Part shown: piece after piece, positions 27,102-34,948 of the stretch
How the letters are laid out: each line of letters opens with the position of its first letter
How positions within the stretch are numbered: the first letter of the stretch is position 1
Assembly (NCBI RefSeq): GCF_020532555.1
Contig: NZ_JAJBBR010000001.1
Coordinates: 124,001-188,000 of the forward strand
Source: Microvirga lenta
GTDB taxonomy: Bacteria > Pseudomonadota > Alphaproteobacteria > Rhizobiales > Beijerinckiaceae
Direction: 5' to 3'
DNA length: 64,000 bases
Made by a program: the position numbers and the translations under genes
Notes under the pieces: generated by a model
What the model was told of the DNA's origin: nothing
The model's database searches: none
Seen by the model: the letters and a program-made list of their open reading frames with translations, nothing else

Positions 27102-27978
27102 ATGCGCCGCCGGGCGCGCTTTCGCCGTGGCTCCCGCCGTAGCCGTTGCGGGCGGGCGGAACCCAGCCCTCGGGCGGCGCCTTCGGGCGGTAGATCTCGA
27201 CGAGCAGGGGGTGGCAGGCCGCCGTGTCGCTGGAATGCTCGGTGCTGCAATCGCCGCCGGGGCACGCTGAGAGGGCGCCGAGCAGATCGATCTCGGCGAA
27301 GAATTCCAGGAAGTCCCCCGGCCGCACGGGACTCGCCTTCATGAAGTACTGGCCCGTGTCGCGGGTGAAGCCGGTGCACATGAACACGTTGAGCACGTCG
27401 TGCACCGCGGGCTCCACCGCCGCGAGGGGGCGGCCCAGGCGATGGGCCAGGGCCCGCGTGAGGTTGGAGTGGCAGCAATGATGATAGTCGCCGCCGGAGA
27501 GGAGCCGGTGCGTGTAGGGATCGCAGCGCGTGCCGATCACATCGTGCACGGAGCCGCCGTATTCGTCGAAGCCGTACCAGTCGAGGGTGTCCTGCGTGAT
27601 CGTCGCCATCGGCCGCAGATGCGGCAGGTTCGACCAGAGCCGGTCTCCGGTGGAGAGATGCGTGCCGTGCAGCGCCCGGGTCTTGCCGGAGAAGAAGCGC
27701 TCGCCGATGTCGTCCGCCGCCCAGAGGTTCAGGTCCCCGACCTGCGGCCCCTCGATGGAGACGATGCGGAAGAAGCAGCCGGCGGGCACCGTGAAGCAGC
27801 GCGCGTCGCGCGGCGGCACCACCACTTCGTCCACCTTCTCCCAGCCCTCCCGCGCGGCGCGATAGGCCGGAAGGTCGGGCGGCGCCAGGCTGTCCACGGG
27901 ATAGCAGATCACGGGCGCCAGCTTCCGCCGCGCCTCGGCGTCGGACGGCTCCGGCCGTTCGCTTCTCTCAGGTTTCAT
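27100..27978 (-). CDS. DUF1989 family protein (urea carboxylase-associated type)
   Basis: The protein of 292 residues starts at ATG 27978, six bases after a GGGAG that overlaps an upstream ATG. It matches DUF1989: a VVPPRDARCFTVPAG start, GPQVGDLNLW near residue 90, RCDPYTHRLLSGGDYHHCCHSNL near residue 165 and ending with SPVRPGDFLEFFAEID. Members accompany urea carboxylase or allophanate hydrolase, but those genes are absent here. His and Cys positions suggest metal binding; the reaction is unknown. Confidence 0.82.
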   Translation of the reverse strand: MKPERSERPEPSDAEARRKLAPVICYPVDSLAPPDLPAYRAAREGWEKVDEVVVPPRDARCFTVPAGCFFRIVSIEGPQVGDLNLWAADDIGERFFSGKTRALHGTHLSTGDRLWSNLPHLRPMATITQDTLDWYGFDEYGGSVHDVIGTRCDPYTHRLLSGGDYHHCCHSNLTRALAHRLGRPLAAVEPAVHDVLNVFMCTGFTRDTGQYFMKASPVRPGDFLEFFAEIDLLGALSACPGGDCSTEHSSDTAACHPLLVEIYRPKAPPEGWVPPARNGYGGSHGESAPGGA

Positions 27979-28076
27979 CCGCATCTCCCGCTTTCGTTCG
28001 CCGCCTCTCTTACAGGCAGGCGCGTGCGGGTGGCTAGGGCGATCGGCGGCTCGCGGCATCGCGGCTCCGGCGCCGC

Positions 28077-28103
28077 AAAAAAAGCCCGGGTCGCCCCGGG
28101 CCC
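28077..28103 (-). terminator. Terminator of the outer-membrane protein gene
   Basis: On the minus strand the GGGCCCGGGGCG...CCCGGGCT hairpin is followed by seven T residues (complement of the A-tract at 28077-28083), about 27 bp after the stop of the outer-membrane protein gene. Confidence 0.85.
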
Positions 28104-28129
28104 AGTCCATCGCGGGAGGAGACGGAAGC

Positions 28130-28927
28130 TCAGTAGGTGCCGAACTTGAAGTTCAGCTTGGCGCGCGCCACGAAGAAGTCGCTGTCGTTGTTGTTCGTCG
28201 CCGGCACGGTGACGGCCACGGGCTCCCCGCCGACGGGCGTGAAGGTTCCGATGGGGCCGTTGAAGTTGTTGTCGTCGTCCTCGAAGGTGAGCCACAGGCC
28301 CTCGAGGCCGAAGGTGACGGCGGAGGAGCCGAACCAGTTCACGGGCAGCGCCCATTCGACGCCGCCGCCCAGCGCCCAGCCGGTGTTGTCGTCCGTATAG
28401 GCGAAGCCGCCGGTGCCGTAGACCAGCACCCGGTCGAACGCGACGCCCAGCCGGGCGCGCACGGAGCCCCACCATTCCGGCGCGTTGCTGTTGAACACGC
28501 CCGGCACGAAGGTTCCGGCGAAGCCGTTGCCCGGCACGAAGAGGACGTTCTGGTCCTGGTCCGTGTCGGCCCACTGGATGTCGGCCTCGAGACCGACCAC
28601 GAACGAGCCGAGCTGATAGTTGTAGCCGACCTGCCCGCCGCCGGTGAAACCGCCGTCGTTGTTGTTCGAGAAGACCAGCGTGCCGGAGAGCCCCGCCGGA
28701 ATGCCCGGACCGGGCGCCAGGAACACGGGCTCCCGGTCGTCCTCGCGCCAGCCCCAGCCCGCATTCGCGCCCACGTAGAAGCCCGACCAGGTGAAGATGG
28801 GAACGGGGGCGATGACCGGAGCCGGAGGAGGAGCCGTCGTGACCGGCAGGTCCGCCGCCGAGGCCGCCGAGATGGCCAGGGCCGAGATCGCCGTGGCCGC
28901 GAGAAGACTCGAAGAACACTTCCTCAT
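28130..28927 (-). CDS. Outer-membrane beta-barrel protein (Omp25/31-like)
   Basis: The 265-residue protein starts at ATG 28927, nine bases after AAGGG. A signal peptide ends around AASAADLP. The mature protein opens with TWSGFYVGANAGWGW, the signature of Omp25/Omp31-type barrels in Hyphomicrobiales, continues with alternating strands (VGYNYQLGSFVVGLEADI), and ends with a terminal aromatic residue as needed for outer-membrane assembly. The 500-bp AT-rich region upstream probably holds its promoter. Confidence 0.88.
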   Translation of the reverse strand: MRKCSSSLLAATAISALAISAASAADLPVTTAPPPAPVIAPVPIFTWSGFYVGANAGWGWREDDREPVFLAPGPGIPAGLSGTLVFSNNNDGGFTGGGQVGYNYQLGSFVVGLEADIQWADTDQDQNVLFVPGNGFAGTFVPGVFNSNAPEWWGSVRARLGVAFDRVLVYGTGGFAYTDDNTGWALGGGVEWALPVNWFGSSAVTFGLEGLWLTFEDDDNNFNGPIGTFTPVGGEPVAVTVPATNNNDSDFFVARAKLNFKFGTY

Positions 28928-29129
28928 GAGAGTCACCCTTGTGCAAGGAGGAACCGGCGCAGCTTACGGCGATTTCGGCCGCAGCCCCTATAGCAAATCG
29001 GCAACACGTCATAAGTAAACGTGGTATTTTTCAAAGTATCGAAAGTGGTACTACTATTTGGATTCACAAGGAATGATAATAAATTTTATGATTATGATCT
29101 CATGATTAACTGAAAATCAGGATCCAATA
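28928..29129. other. AT-rich promoter region of the outer-membrane protein gene
   Basis: Composition falls sharply to AT-rich between about 29010 and 29130, with TATTTGG, AATAAATTTT and ATGATTATGAT runs, compared with the GC-rich surroundings. No open frame is convincing. It probably contains the leftward promoter of the outer-membrane protein and may bind nucleoid proteins. Confidence 0.5.
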
Positions 29130-29234
29130 TTGACAGGCCGGGGGCCGCATGTCCTACTGCGGAGGCTTTTCGGATTGTCATCCCGAAGGCGAGGAGAAAA
29201 CTCGAAACCCTGTCCCCAGCGGACAGGGTTTTTT
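29130..29234 (+). ncRNA. Candidate small RNA ending in an orphan terminator
   Basis: A strong intrinsic terminator (11-bp AAACCCTGTCC/GGACAGGGTTT stem at 29205-29231, T-run to 29234) stands on the plus strand with no plus-strand gene upstream. A TTGACA at 29130-29135 could be the -35 of a promoter, although the -10 (around CCTACT) is poor. A transcript of roughly 70 nt from about 29165 would fit. No family recognised. Confidence 0.35.
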
Positions 29235-29407
29235 CAAGCCGGGGATGCGGTTCCCCCGGCCGCTCGGCGGGCCTCGCGGCGGATGCCGCCGGCGGGGCGA
29301 TGCTCGCCCCCTACCCCGCCCCATCCCCATCGGCCCGATCCCGCTTCGCCGGGCACGCCCGCGCCGGGCTGCGCTGCCTGTCGATCCGGAGCGGCGCGCG
29401 ACGCGCC

Positions 29408-29436
29408 TTGACATGCAATGATTTCATTGCATATTG
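29408..29436 (+). promoter_or_regulatory. ArsR-type operator inside the arsR/VOC promoter
   Basis: TTGACA (29408-29413) and CATATT (29430-29435) form a promoter with a 16-bp spacer. The spacer is occupied by a perfect palindrome with 9-bp arms ATGCAATGA / TCATTGCAT (29413-29421, 29424-29432). A repressor bound here would block polymerase directly. The probable start site falls at about 29442-29443, on the GTG start codon. Confidence 0.75.
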
Positions 29437-29442
29437 AACCCC

Positions 29443-29733
29443 GTGAACGATGATGAACTCGACCGCGTCTTCAAGGCCCTCGGCGACCCGACCCGTCGCA
29501 GGATCATCGACCGTCTGCGCGAGCGTCCGAAACAGTCGCTGTTCGAAATCTGCGCCCTGTCGTTTGCGGACGATGGAGCGCCCCTCTCGCGCCAGGCGGT
29601 CACGCAGCATCTCGACATGCTGCAGAAGGCCGGGCTCGTCCGGGTCGAGTGGTCGGGCCGAACCAAGCTCCACACGCTCGATCCCGGCCCGTTGCGGGAG
29701 GCGTTCGGCCTGTGGCTCCGCAACCACCTCTAG
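29443..29733 (+). CDS. ArsR-family winged-helix repressor
   Basis: The product (about 96 residues) has the compact ArsR fold: VFKALGDPTRRRIIDRLRERP in helices 1-2, SRQAVTQHLDMLQKAGLVRVEWSGRTKLHTL as recognition helix and wing (in part: QAVTQHLDMLQKAGLV). No metal-binding ELCVCDL motif is present, so it probably senses something other than arsenite. I propose GTG 29443, which coincides with the predicted transcription start; TTG 29434 lies inside the promoter. It is 13 bp from the VOC gene. Confidence 0.85.
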   Translation: MNDDELDRVFKALGDPTRRRIIDRLRERPKQSLFEICALSFADDGAPLSRQAVTQHLDMLQKAGLVRVEWSGRTKLHTLDPGPLREAFGLWLRNHL

Positions 29734-29746
29734 AAAGGAGAGCCCG

Positions 29747-30139
29747 ATGAGGATCTATGTTTCCAGCGTCTTCGTGGACGACCAGTCGAAGGCCCTGGAC
29801 TTCTACACGCGCCTGCTGGGCTTCAGGGTGAAGAACGACGTGCCCGTGGGGGAGCATCGCTGGCTGACCGTGGTCTCGCCGGAAGATCCCGACGGGACGG
29901 AGCTGCTTCTCGAGCCGAGCGACCATCCCGCCGTCAAGCCCTACAAGGCCGCGCTGGTCGAGGACGGCATCCCGGCAACCTCCTTCCAGGTCGACGACAT
30001 CGATTCCGAATACGACAGGCTTGTGTCCCTCGGCGTCTCCTTCGCCCGGGAACCGATGGATGCCGGGCCGGTCCGGATGGCGGTGCTCGACGACACCTGC
30101 GGCAACCTCGTTCAGCTGATCCAGATGAAAGGCGCCTGA
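29747..30139 (+). CDS. VOC-family (glyoxalase/bleomycin-resistance fold) protein
   Basis: The 130-residue product has two beta-alpha-beta-beta-beta modules: IYVSSVFVDDQSKALDFYT at the start and SFQVDDIDSEYDRLVSLGV in the second half, with ELLLEPSDHP and NLVQLIQ positions that could hold metal ligands. A ribosome-binding site AAAGGAGAG precedes ATG 29747. ArsR-VOC pairs are common and usually concern detoxification; the substrate is unknown. Confidence 0.85.
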   Translation: MRIYVSSVFVDDQSKALDFYTRLLGFRVKNDVPVGEHRWLTVVSPEDPDGTELLLEPSDHPAVKPYKAALVEDGIPATSFQVDDIDSEYDRLVSLGVSFAREPMDAGPVRMAVLDDTCGNLVQLIQMKGA

Positions 30140-30257
30140 GGGTTTCGAGCGCCATGCCGCCGGGCCGGGGCGGCCTCTCCGAAGCGGACCATGTCCGCCC
30201 CGCCTGCCGTTCGACGATCCTCCGCGCCGCCGACGGCTCCTGTCGCGGCGGCGCGGC

Positions 30258-30569
30258 TCAATGCTGCGTCAGGCTCGGATAGGGCTCCCGCTCCGCCTCG
30301 TCCCCGTGGGCCAGCTCCCGCACCGCGCCGCGCGACAGCAGCATCCAGCGCCCGTCGGGCGCGCGGTAGATCGCATAGACCGGCTCGCCCTGCCACGCGC
30401 CGCGCCTGTCGATGACGGCGAGCGCGATCTCGCGGATCGCGCGCATGACGCAATAGGCCGTGCCGAGCACGGTCAGCGGCACCGCGAGGAGCCAGAGCGC
30501 CTGGATCGCATCCGACGACGTGTGAAACTTGTTGAGCAGATCCGCGAAGGCGGAATACGGCTGGTCCAT
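30258..30569 (-). CDS. Hypothetical small membrane protein (103 aa)
   Basis: Starts at ATG 30569, seven bases after GGGGAG. The product has an amphipathic head, one hydrophobic span at about residues 24-44 (ALWLLAVPLTVLGTAYCVM), and a soluble beta-rich tail with VYAIYRAPDGRWMLLSRG. The C-terminal module would be cytosolic or periplasmic. The leader holds a strong hairpin. No function can be assigned. Confidence 0.65.
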   Translation of the reverse strand: MDQPYSAFADLLNKFHTSSDAIQALWLLAVPLTVLGTAYCVMRAIREIALAVIDRRGAWQGEPVYAIYRAPDGRWMLLSRGAVRELAHGDEAEREPYPSLTQH

Positions 30570-30983
30570 GCTGCAACTCCCCTGGGAAGCAGCCACCAGC
30601 GGCGCGCTGGTGGCCGGGAGTTAGAAAACCGCACAAGGACGGCCGCATTGGCCTTTAGGCTCGCGCCCTGGACATGCGCCAACACCTCCCGGCCATAGGG
30701 CAAGGAGGCATCGTTGCGGTCGATGCCGACCGCCTTGTGAGGGGTTTCTAAGCCCCAGAACCGGGTGCGCCCGGTTCCGGTTCGAGGGTTAGCATGGCGG
30801 GTGGTTGGGGGGCAAATGGGAGTTATGTCTCGCGCCCAAGTGCCCCAGATCTGGAAAATTTCTATCGCTCGTCGCAATCCAGGGGTCGCGCAAAGCTTAT
30901 AGTTGAGATAAGGTCAAGCTTATAGAGACGATGCTGGGATCTAAGCCGTCAATATAGCGGCGACCGGCACGTTTGGGGGGATT
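30570..30983. other. Leader and upstream region with a strong hairpin, and edge of the AT-rich insert
   Basis: A perfect 10-bp stem GCCACCAGCG/CGCTGGTGGC with 3-nt loop lies at 30592-30614, in the predicted mRNA leader of the minus-strand gene. A minus-strand frame through 30617-30877 contains AHVQGASLKANAAVLVRF, a phrase I recall from many short predicted proteins in Hyphomicrobiales, which suggests a conserved RNA or repeat rather than a protein. From about 30835 the composition turns AT-rich, marking the left edge of the inserted cassette. Confidence 0.4.
30893..30925. promoter_or_regulatory. Direct 10-bp repeats upstream of the ABC-ATPase cassette
   Basis: AAGCTTATAG occurs at 30893-30902 and 30916-30925, a 23-bp period (about two helical turns), 58 bp before the ATPase start codon. 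Repeats on one face of DNA suggest binding of a dimeric regulator; the LexA/S24-like protein encoded downstream is a candidate. TATAG elements may also serve as -10 boxes. Confidence 0.45.
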
Positions 30984-33900
30984 ATGACTGACTTTGAAGC
31001 GAGACCACTTCACCTGCATAGCCTTGAGTCTCTCCTAACAGATCTCATTAGTGGGAGATCCGTTCAAGTTGGAGAATTAGAAGATTTTACCTTACCAGAC
31101 GAACACACACGCAGTGCGCTTCACTGGTATCGGAAAAGAGGATCAGACACTTGGACTGCTAATGTTTCCGGGGCGCACGCTGAAGATCTTGTAAGTACAA
31201 TCCTTGAAGCTCCACCATATTTGACTGCCCTTCCGGCACGCCCAGTAGGCGCTAATAAGCGCCATCTAATATTGAAAAAAGTGGAAGCACATCGCTTTGC
31301 AGGCCTGCATAAATTTGGCACGCCTGGAGAAGCGCCAAACAATTACGTCCATGAATTTTCCAGTTCATTGACGTTGTTCGAAGGTAGGAACGGATCGGGG
31401 AAAACATCACTTATCAATGCGATCGTGTGGGCTTTAACAGGTGAAGTACTGCGCCCTCAGCGCGAGCCTGAAAAGGCAGATCGCGATTTTGAATGTTGGA
31501 TTACAGCAACAGATGATCGAGACCGCACATCTCATCGGCTCTCGCCAGTAACTCCCCTGCCAAATTTGGACCACTATATACCTGATCAAGCATGGGTCCC
31601 TACAGACACTTGGGTAGAGTTAACCTTTGTCGATGACTTTGGGACCCCTCTCCCTGCTATCCGTCGTAGCCAGCACCGATCAGCTCAAGGCAAACTTAGT
31701 GAAATAGCCCCCGATCTAACAGTTCTTGGAATAGACCCAATAGCAGTCCGCATTGGCACTATCATGCCAAGCCTTCTGCCCCTCATTAAAGTTGGAACCG
31801 AATCCGAACTCGGACGAGCTGTATCTCAACTTACCGGCTTGTCTGCGCTCGTTGATCTCGCCAATCATAGTAGACGCGCAAAGAACAAGATTGGGGAGTT
31901 TATCAAGACTAAGACAGCAGATTTAGAGCGCACAGATATTGCATACAATGTTGCAAAGAGTGATCTTGAAAAAGAGATAGAGACTCATCCTGATATAGCT
32001 CCAGATGTAGCAATACCAGCTCCTTCCGATGACAAAGGAATCGAGCAGACCCTTAATGACATCACAGAGCATTTTCGGGAAGCGAAGCTTCGCGCTTATG
32101 ATGCCGCCAGTTCCATACTTGGTGATGCATTCAGCCCATCAAATGCTGCACTTCTCACTGATCTAGAGAAAAACATTGGCCGCGCACTAGACCATGTGAG
32201 TCGTCCACAGGACCTAATCTCTGCAGCAAGGCTTAATGGCCTAAGGCTCCTCACATCTGACCAGTTAGATGAGGCAGAAGACAAAATAGCTGAAATTCTT
32301 GCACAGGCCCATACACTTGAGGCTCTAGCAGGAGATCCTTCAGTTGCTGCGCGCACACGCCTTTACGCCTGTGTTGCGATGTGGATTGAGGAGCATCCTG
32401 ACACTCAGATTAGTGGGGATATCTGCGCTATCTGCGGTGGCTCCCTCAAGGAGGCGCTTGATCCTGTAACCGGCACTCCCGTTAGGCTTCATCTTCAAGA
32501 TGCTAAGGCCGATGCAATTTTATTATCACAAACTCTTAAACGATGGTCCGAGCATGCTCTTGGATACCTAATACGCTTTCTACCTGAGCCGCTTCAGAGA
32601 GAGCTATCAACCGAACTTCCACCGCATCCTTGCGACCTTCTACGGAAAGCCGTCGTAGATGAACTCTTCAGCCTTGAGCCATTTCGTGGCGTCTTATCTG
32701 AACTGAAGAAAGAGACTGCTGCTACTTTTGACAGCATTGCAGTCAGTCGATCAGATTTTAGCGAGGCACCTGAGATAAGCCTTCCATCAAATTGTGATGA
32801 GTTAGGCCAAGCATTGAAGCGGCTCGATAGAGCTATTCGCTTTGCAAGATGGCGCAAAGAGAACGACCCACTGGCACGTCAAATTTCCTCTCACGTCCTT
32901 GGTCGCTTGGTAGAGCAAGGAGAGGCTTCAGAAACTCTCACGTTAGCAGGAAAGCTTCTGGCATTAGATAGGATGGTCAGAGGCACCAAGCCACTTTCAG
33001 ATGCCTTACTTCAATGCGACCGTATTAGGGATCAGCTAAAAGCTAGGCGCACTACAGAGAAACGACTTAGCGAGTATGTACTAGCTAGCAGCGCCCTAGC
33101 CAGCCTTTCAGATCTAGGGCTTTTGGCGGATCGACAAGTAGATCAGCTTAGAAAAACTCTTCGCGCCGATGCAGCGAAGTGGCGGTCACGTATTTACTTA
33201 GGTGCCTTCCCCGACACAGCACATAAGTTGGTTGATACCAATATGGGACGCAAGGGCGAGTTAGATCTCGTGATTGAAGCAGGAGGAGTGTCGGCACCTG
33301 CACAGCACGTAACTAACGCTTCTGCATTACGCGCAAGTCTTGTCGGCTTTTACCTTGCGTTCTGGGAGCATGTACTCAAAGAACGCGGCGGTCTTAAAAC
33401 TTTATTACTTGATGACCCACAAGAATTACTCGACGATGAGAACCGCGAGCGTCTAGCTACATCCTTAACTCCTCTAGTTAAGGCAGGAGCCCAACTGATT
33501 ATCACGTCCTATGACTCCAAATTTTCGGGATGTGTTTCTCGCATCTCTGGAATCAAAAGAATTGACCATTTAGAAGTTCATCCCGCCACATATCAGCAAC
33601 CTGTTGTTCGGACGACACCACCTCTTCCGTCTATTCTTGAGCGTAAAGCCCGCCACGAAAAGGATATGAACGCGGAAGAGCCAGCTAGGGACTTTCTAGA
33701 CGTTTGCCGAGTTTTTCTTGAGGCAAAACTAGGAGATATGTTTGATGGCCCAGCACACTCGGCATGGGCTAAGGCAAATGCTAATCCTACTCTTGCAAGC
33801 TTCGTAAGCCGATTACGTTCAATGGTGAAAGCAGGACCACAAGGGATGTTTAGTGCCCACGTATTCCGTCGCTTTGTAGATCACGAAGCGCTTATGGATG

Positions 33901-34145
33901 GTTCTACTGTATTAACTCTGATGAACAAATCCCATCATGGGCAGCGTCAAGAGATTAGGGCAGCTGAGGTGGCAGAATGCTCCTATCAATTAGGTGAACT
34001 TTTAGAACTTGTTGAGCAGATGCATGAGGAGTGTTACCGTTGGCGCCGCCGAGATGCGCCGTCCAATCAAGAGCCTGTGGAGGCAATACCCGCACTAGAA
34101 CCTATGGTTAATCCCGGGCTAGAAGTCATGGTGTGTCCTGACTAG
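30984..34145 (+). CDS. Large SMC/Rad50-like ABC ATPase of a candidate defence system
   Basis: The 1053-residue protein has an N-terminal region of about 110 residues, then an ABC/SMC-type Walker A (FEGRNGSGKTS, Lys140). A helical middle follows with a CAICGG motif (Cys481, Cys484) in the place of a Rad50-type zinc hook. The signature region SALRASLVGFYLAFW lies at about 779-793, Walker B LLLDDPQELLD near 807-817 (Asp810, Asp811) and LIITSYD near 835. About 190 residues beyond the ATPase head are unrecognised. GC content and codon use (AGA, TTA, ATA) are unlike all neighbours, pointing to transfer. Lamassu, Wadjet, RloC and other SMC-like defence ATPases share parts but I cannot assign it to any. 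Confidence 0.85.
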   Translation: MTDFEARPLHLHSLESLLTDLISGRSVQVGELEDFTLPDEHTRSALHWYRKRGSDTWTANVSGAHAEDLVSTILEAPPYLTALPARPVGANKRHLILKKVEAHRFAGLHKFGTPGEAPNNYVHEFSSSLTLFEGRNGSGKTSLINAIVWALTGEVLRPQREPEKADRDFECWITATDDRDRTSHRLSPVTPLPNLDHYIPDQAWVPTDTWVELTFVDDFGTPLPAIRRSQHRSAQGKLSEIAPDLTVLGIDPIAVRIGTIMPSLLPLIKVGTESELGRAVSQLTGLSALVDLANHSRRAKNKIGEFIKTKTADLERTDIAYNVAKSDLEKEIETHPDIAPDVAIPAPSDDKGIEQTLNDITEHFREAKLRAYDAASSILGDAFSPSNAALLTDLEKNIGRALDHVSRPQDLISAARLNGLRLLTSDQLDEAEDKIAEILAQAHTLEALAGDPSVAARTRLYACVAMWIEEHPDTQISGDICAICGGSLKEALDPVTGTPVRLHLQDAKADAILLSQTLKRWSEHALGYLIRFLPEPLQRELSTELPPHPCDLLRKAVVDELFSLEPFRGVLSELKKETAATFDSIAVSRSDFSEAPEISLPSNCDELGQALKRLDRAIRFARWRKENDPLARQISSHVLGRLVEQGEASETLTLAGKLLALDRMVRGTKPLSDALLQCDRIRDQLKARRTTEKRLSEYVLASSALASLSDLGLLADRQVDQLRKTLRADAAKWRSRIYLGAFPDTAHKLVDTNMGRKGELDLVIEAGGVSAPAQHVTNASALRASLVGFYLAFWEHVLKERGGLKTLLLDDPQELLDDENRERLATSLTPLVKAGAQLIITSYDSKFSGCVSRISGIKRIDHLEVHPATYQQPVVRTTPPLPSILERKARHEKDMNAEEPARDFLDVCRVFLEAKLGDMFDGPAHSAWAKANANPTLASFVSRLRSMVKAGPQGMFSAHVFRRFVDHEALMDGSTVLTLMNKSHHGQRQEIRAAEVAECSYQLGELLELVEQMHEECYRWRRRDAPSNQEPVEAIPALEPMVNPGLEVMVCPD

Positions 34146-34169
34146 GCGGCTTTCACCCAAGCCCCCCCC

Positions 34170-34892
34170 GTGGGTGAATCTCAGGATATCCCTGAGCCGC
34201 TTGATCCCCAGATACTCGACAACAAGGCGGTATTTTATCTCCGTCGAGACAATTTTGGATTTGCGGCACCAACTGGAGCTTTAGCGATTGTTGAATCTAT
34301 ACCAGGTCCGGCCGCTGACCGAAGGTTGGTGATCGCCCGCCATGCCGACAACGTCTATGCAAGAAGGCTTTTGAGGGGGGTAAATTCTAGCGTTGTTGGG
34401 CTAACAGCTGAAGTCCGCAATCCTCAGACTAAAACCCCCAAAACTATTTTTTTATCAGAGCCGCAAATTGCAATACATCAGGTTGCGGGAATAATTTTTG
34501 AACATGACATTAGTATCGGCCCGGGACCAGAAGAGGCGATTCAGGTCGATGCAACGAGAGTGTTAAAGCGCGTTGAGAGTGCCTTTCGGGTTATCGAAGA
34601 TAGCGCAGTGCCTCTAGCGCTTGAAAATCAAATTGTTCTTGGAGGTGTGCGAATTGATCTCAGCACCCTTAGTAAGAAACAAGATGCCCTAGTCGCCCTA
34701 ACGCTAGACGATGGATCAAGTATTTTTAAGCGCGTTGGAGCACCGCTCCCGGGAGACCTCGCTCACCTATGCCAATTCGAAAGCATAGGCGGGCTTGGCT
34801 CCTCACAGATCCTATCAATTGGCAAAGAGCACCGCGGCTTTCGCACCATCCACAGTGCACGCTTGATTATTGGGGTACTTTATCATGGCTGA
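34170..34892 (+). CDS. LexA/S24-like protein with catalytic residues missing, partner of the ABC ATPase
   Basis: The 240-residue protein starts at a GTG 24 bp after the ATPase stop, without a clear ribosome-binding site, so coupled translation is likely. The first half resembles the S24/LexA peptidase fold: APTGALAIVES, then RRLVIARHADNVYARRLLRG and a final GIIFEHD strand. The Ser expected before PT is Ala/Phe and the Lys expected in VKRL is replaced (YARRL), so it is probably not a protease. The second half is unrecognised. Its AT-rich composition matches the ATPase gene. Confidence 0.65.
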   Translation: MGESQDIPEPLDPQILDNKAVFYLRRDNFGFAAPTGALAIVESIPGPAADRRLVIARHADNVYARRLLRGVNSSVVGLTAEVRNPQTKTPKTIFLSEPQIAIHQVAGIIFEHDISIGPGPEEAIQVDATRVLKRVESAFRVIEDSAVPLALENQIVLGGVRIDLSTLSKKQDALVALTLDDGSSIFKRVGAPLPGDLAHLCQFESIGGLGSSQILSIGKEHRGFRTIHSARLIIGVLYHG

Positions 34893-34898
34893 TACCTT

Positions 34899-34942
34899 GT
34901 TCCCATTTTGTTCTTGACGCCCCCCACAAGCTAAGCTATATC
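34899..34942 (+). promoter_or_regulatory. LexA (SOS) box with strong sigma-70-type promoter
   Basis: GTTC-N7-GTTC at 34899-34913 is an exact match to the alphaproteobacterial LexA consensus. It abuts TTGACG (34914-34919), a 17-bp spacer, and TATATC (34937-34942). Transcription would run rightward from about 34949. Repressor bound at this box would cover the -35, so the downstream transcript is probably DNA-damage inducible. The box lies 6 bp after the stop of the cassette's second gene. Confidence 0.75.
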
Positions 34943-34948
34943 GTTCCT

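Noticed and set aside
30473..30877. A protein-coding gene of about 134 residues on the minus strand
   Set aside because: It overlaps the real small membrane gene and its leader hairpin; the recurring phrase is more likely translated from a conserved RNA or repeat.
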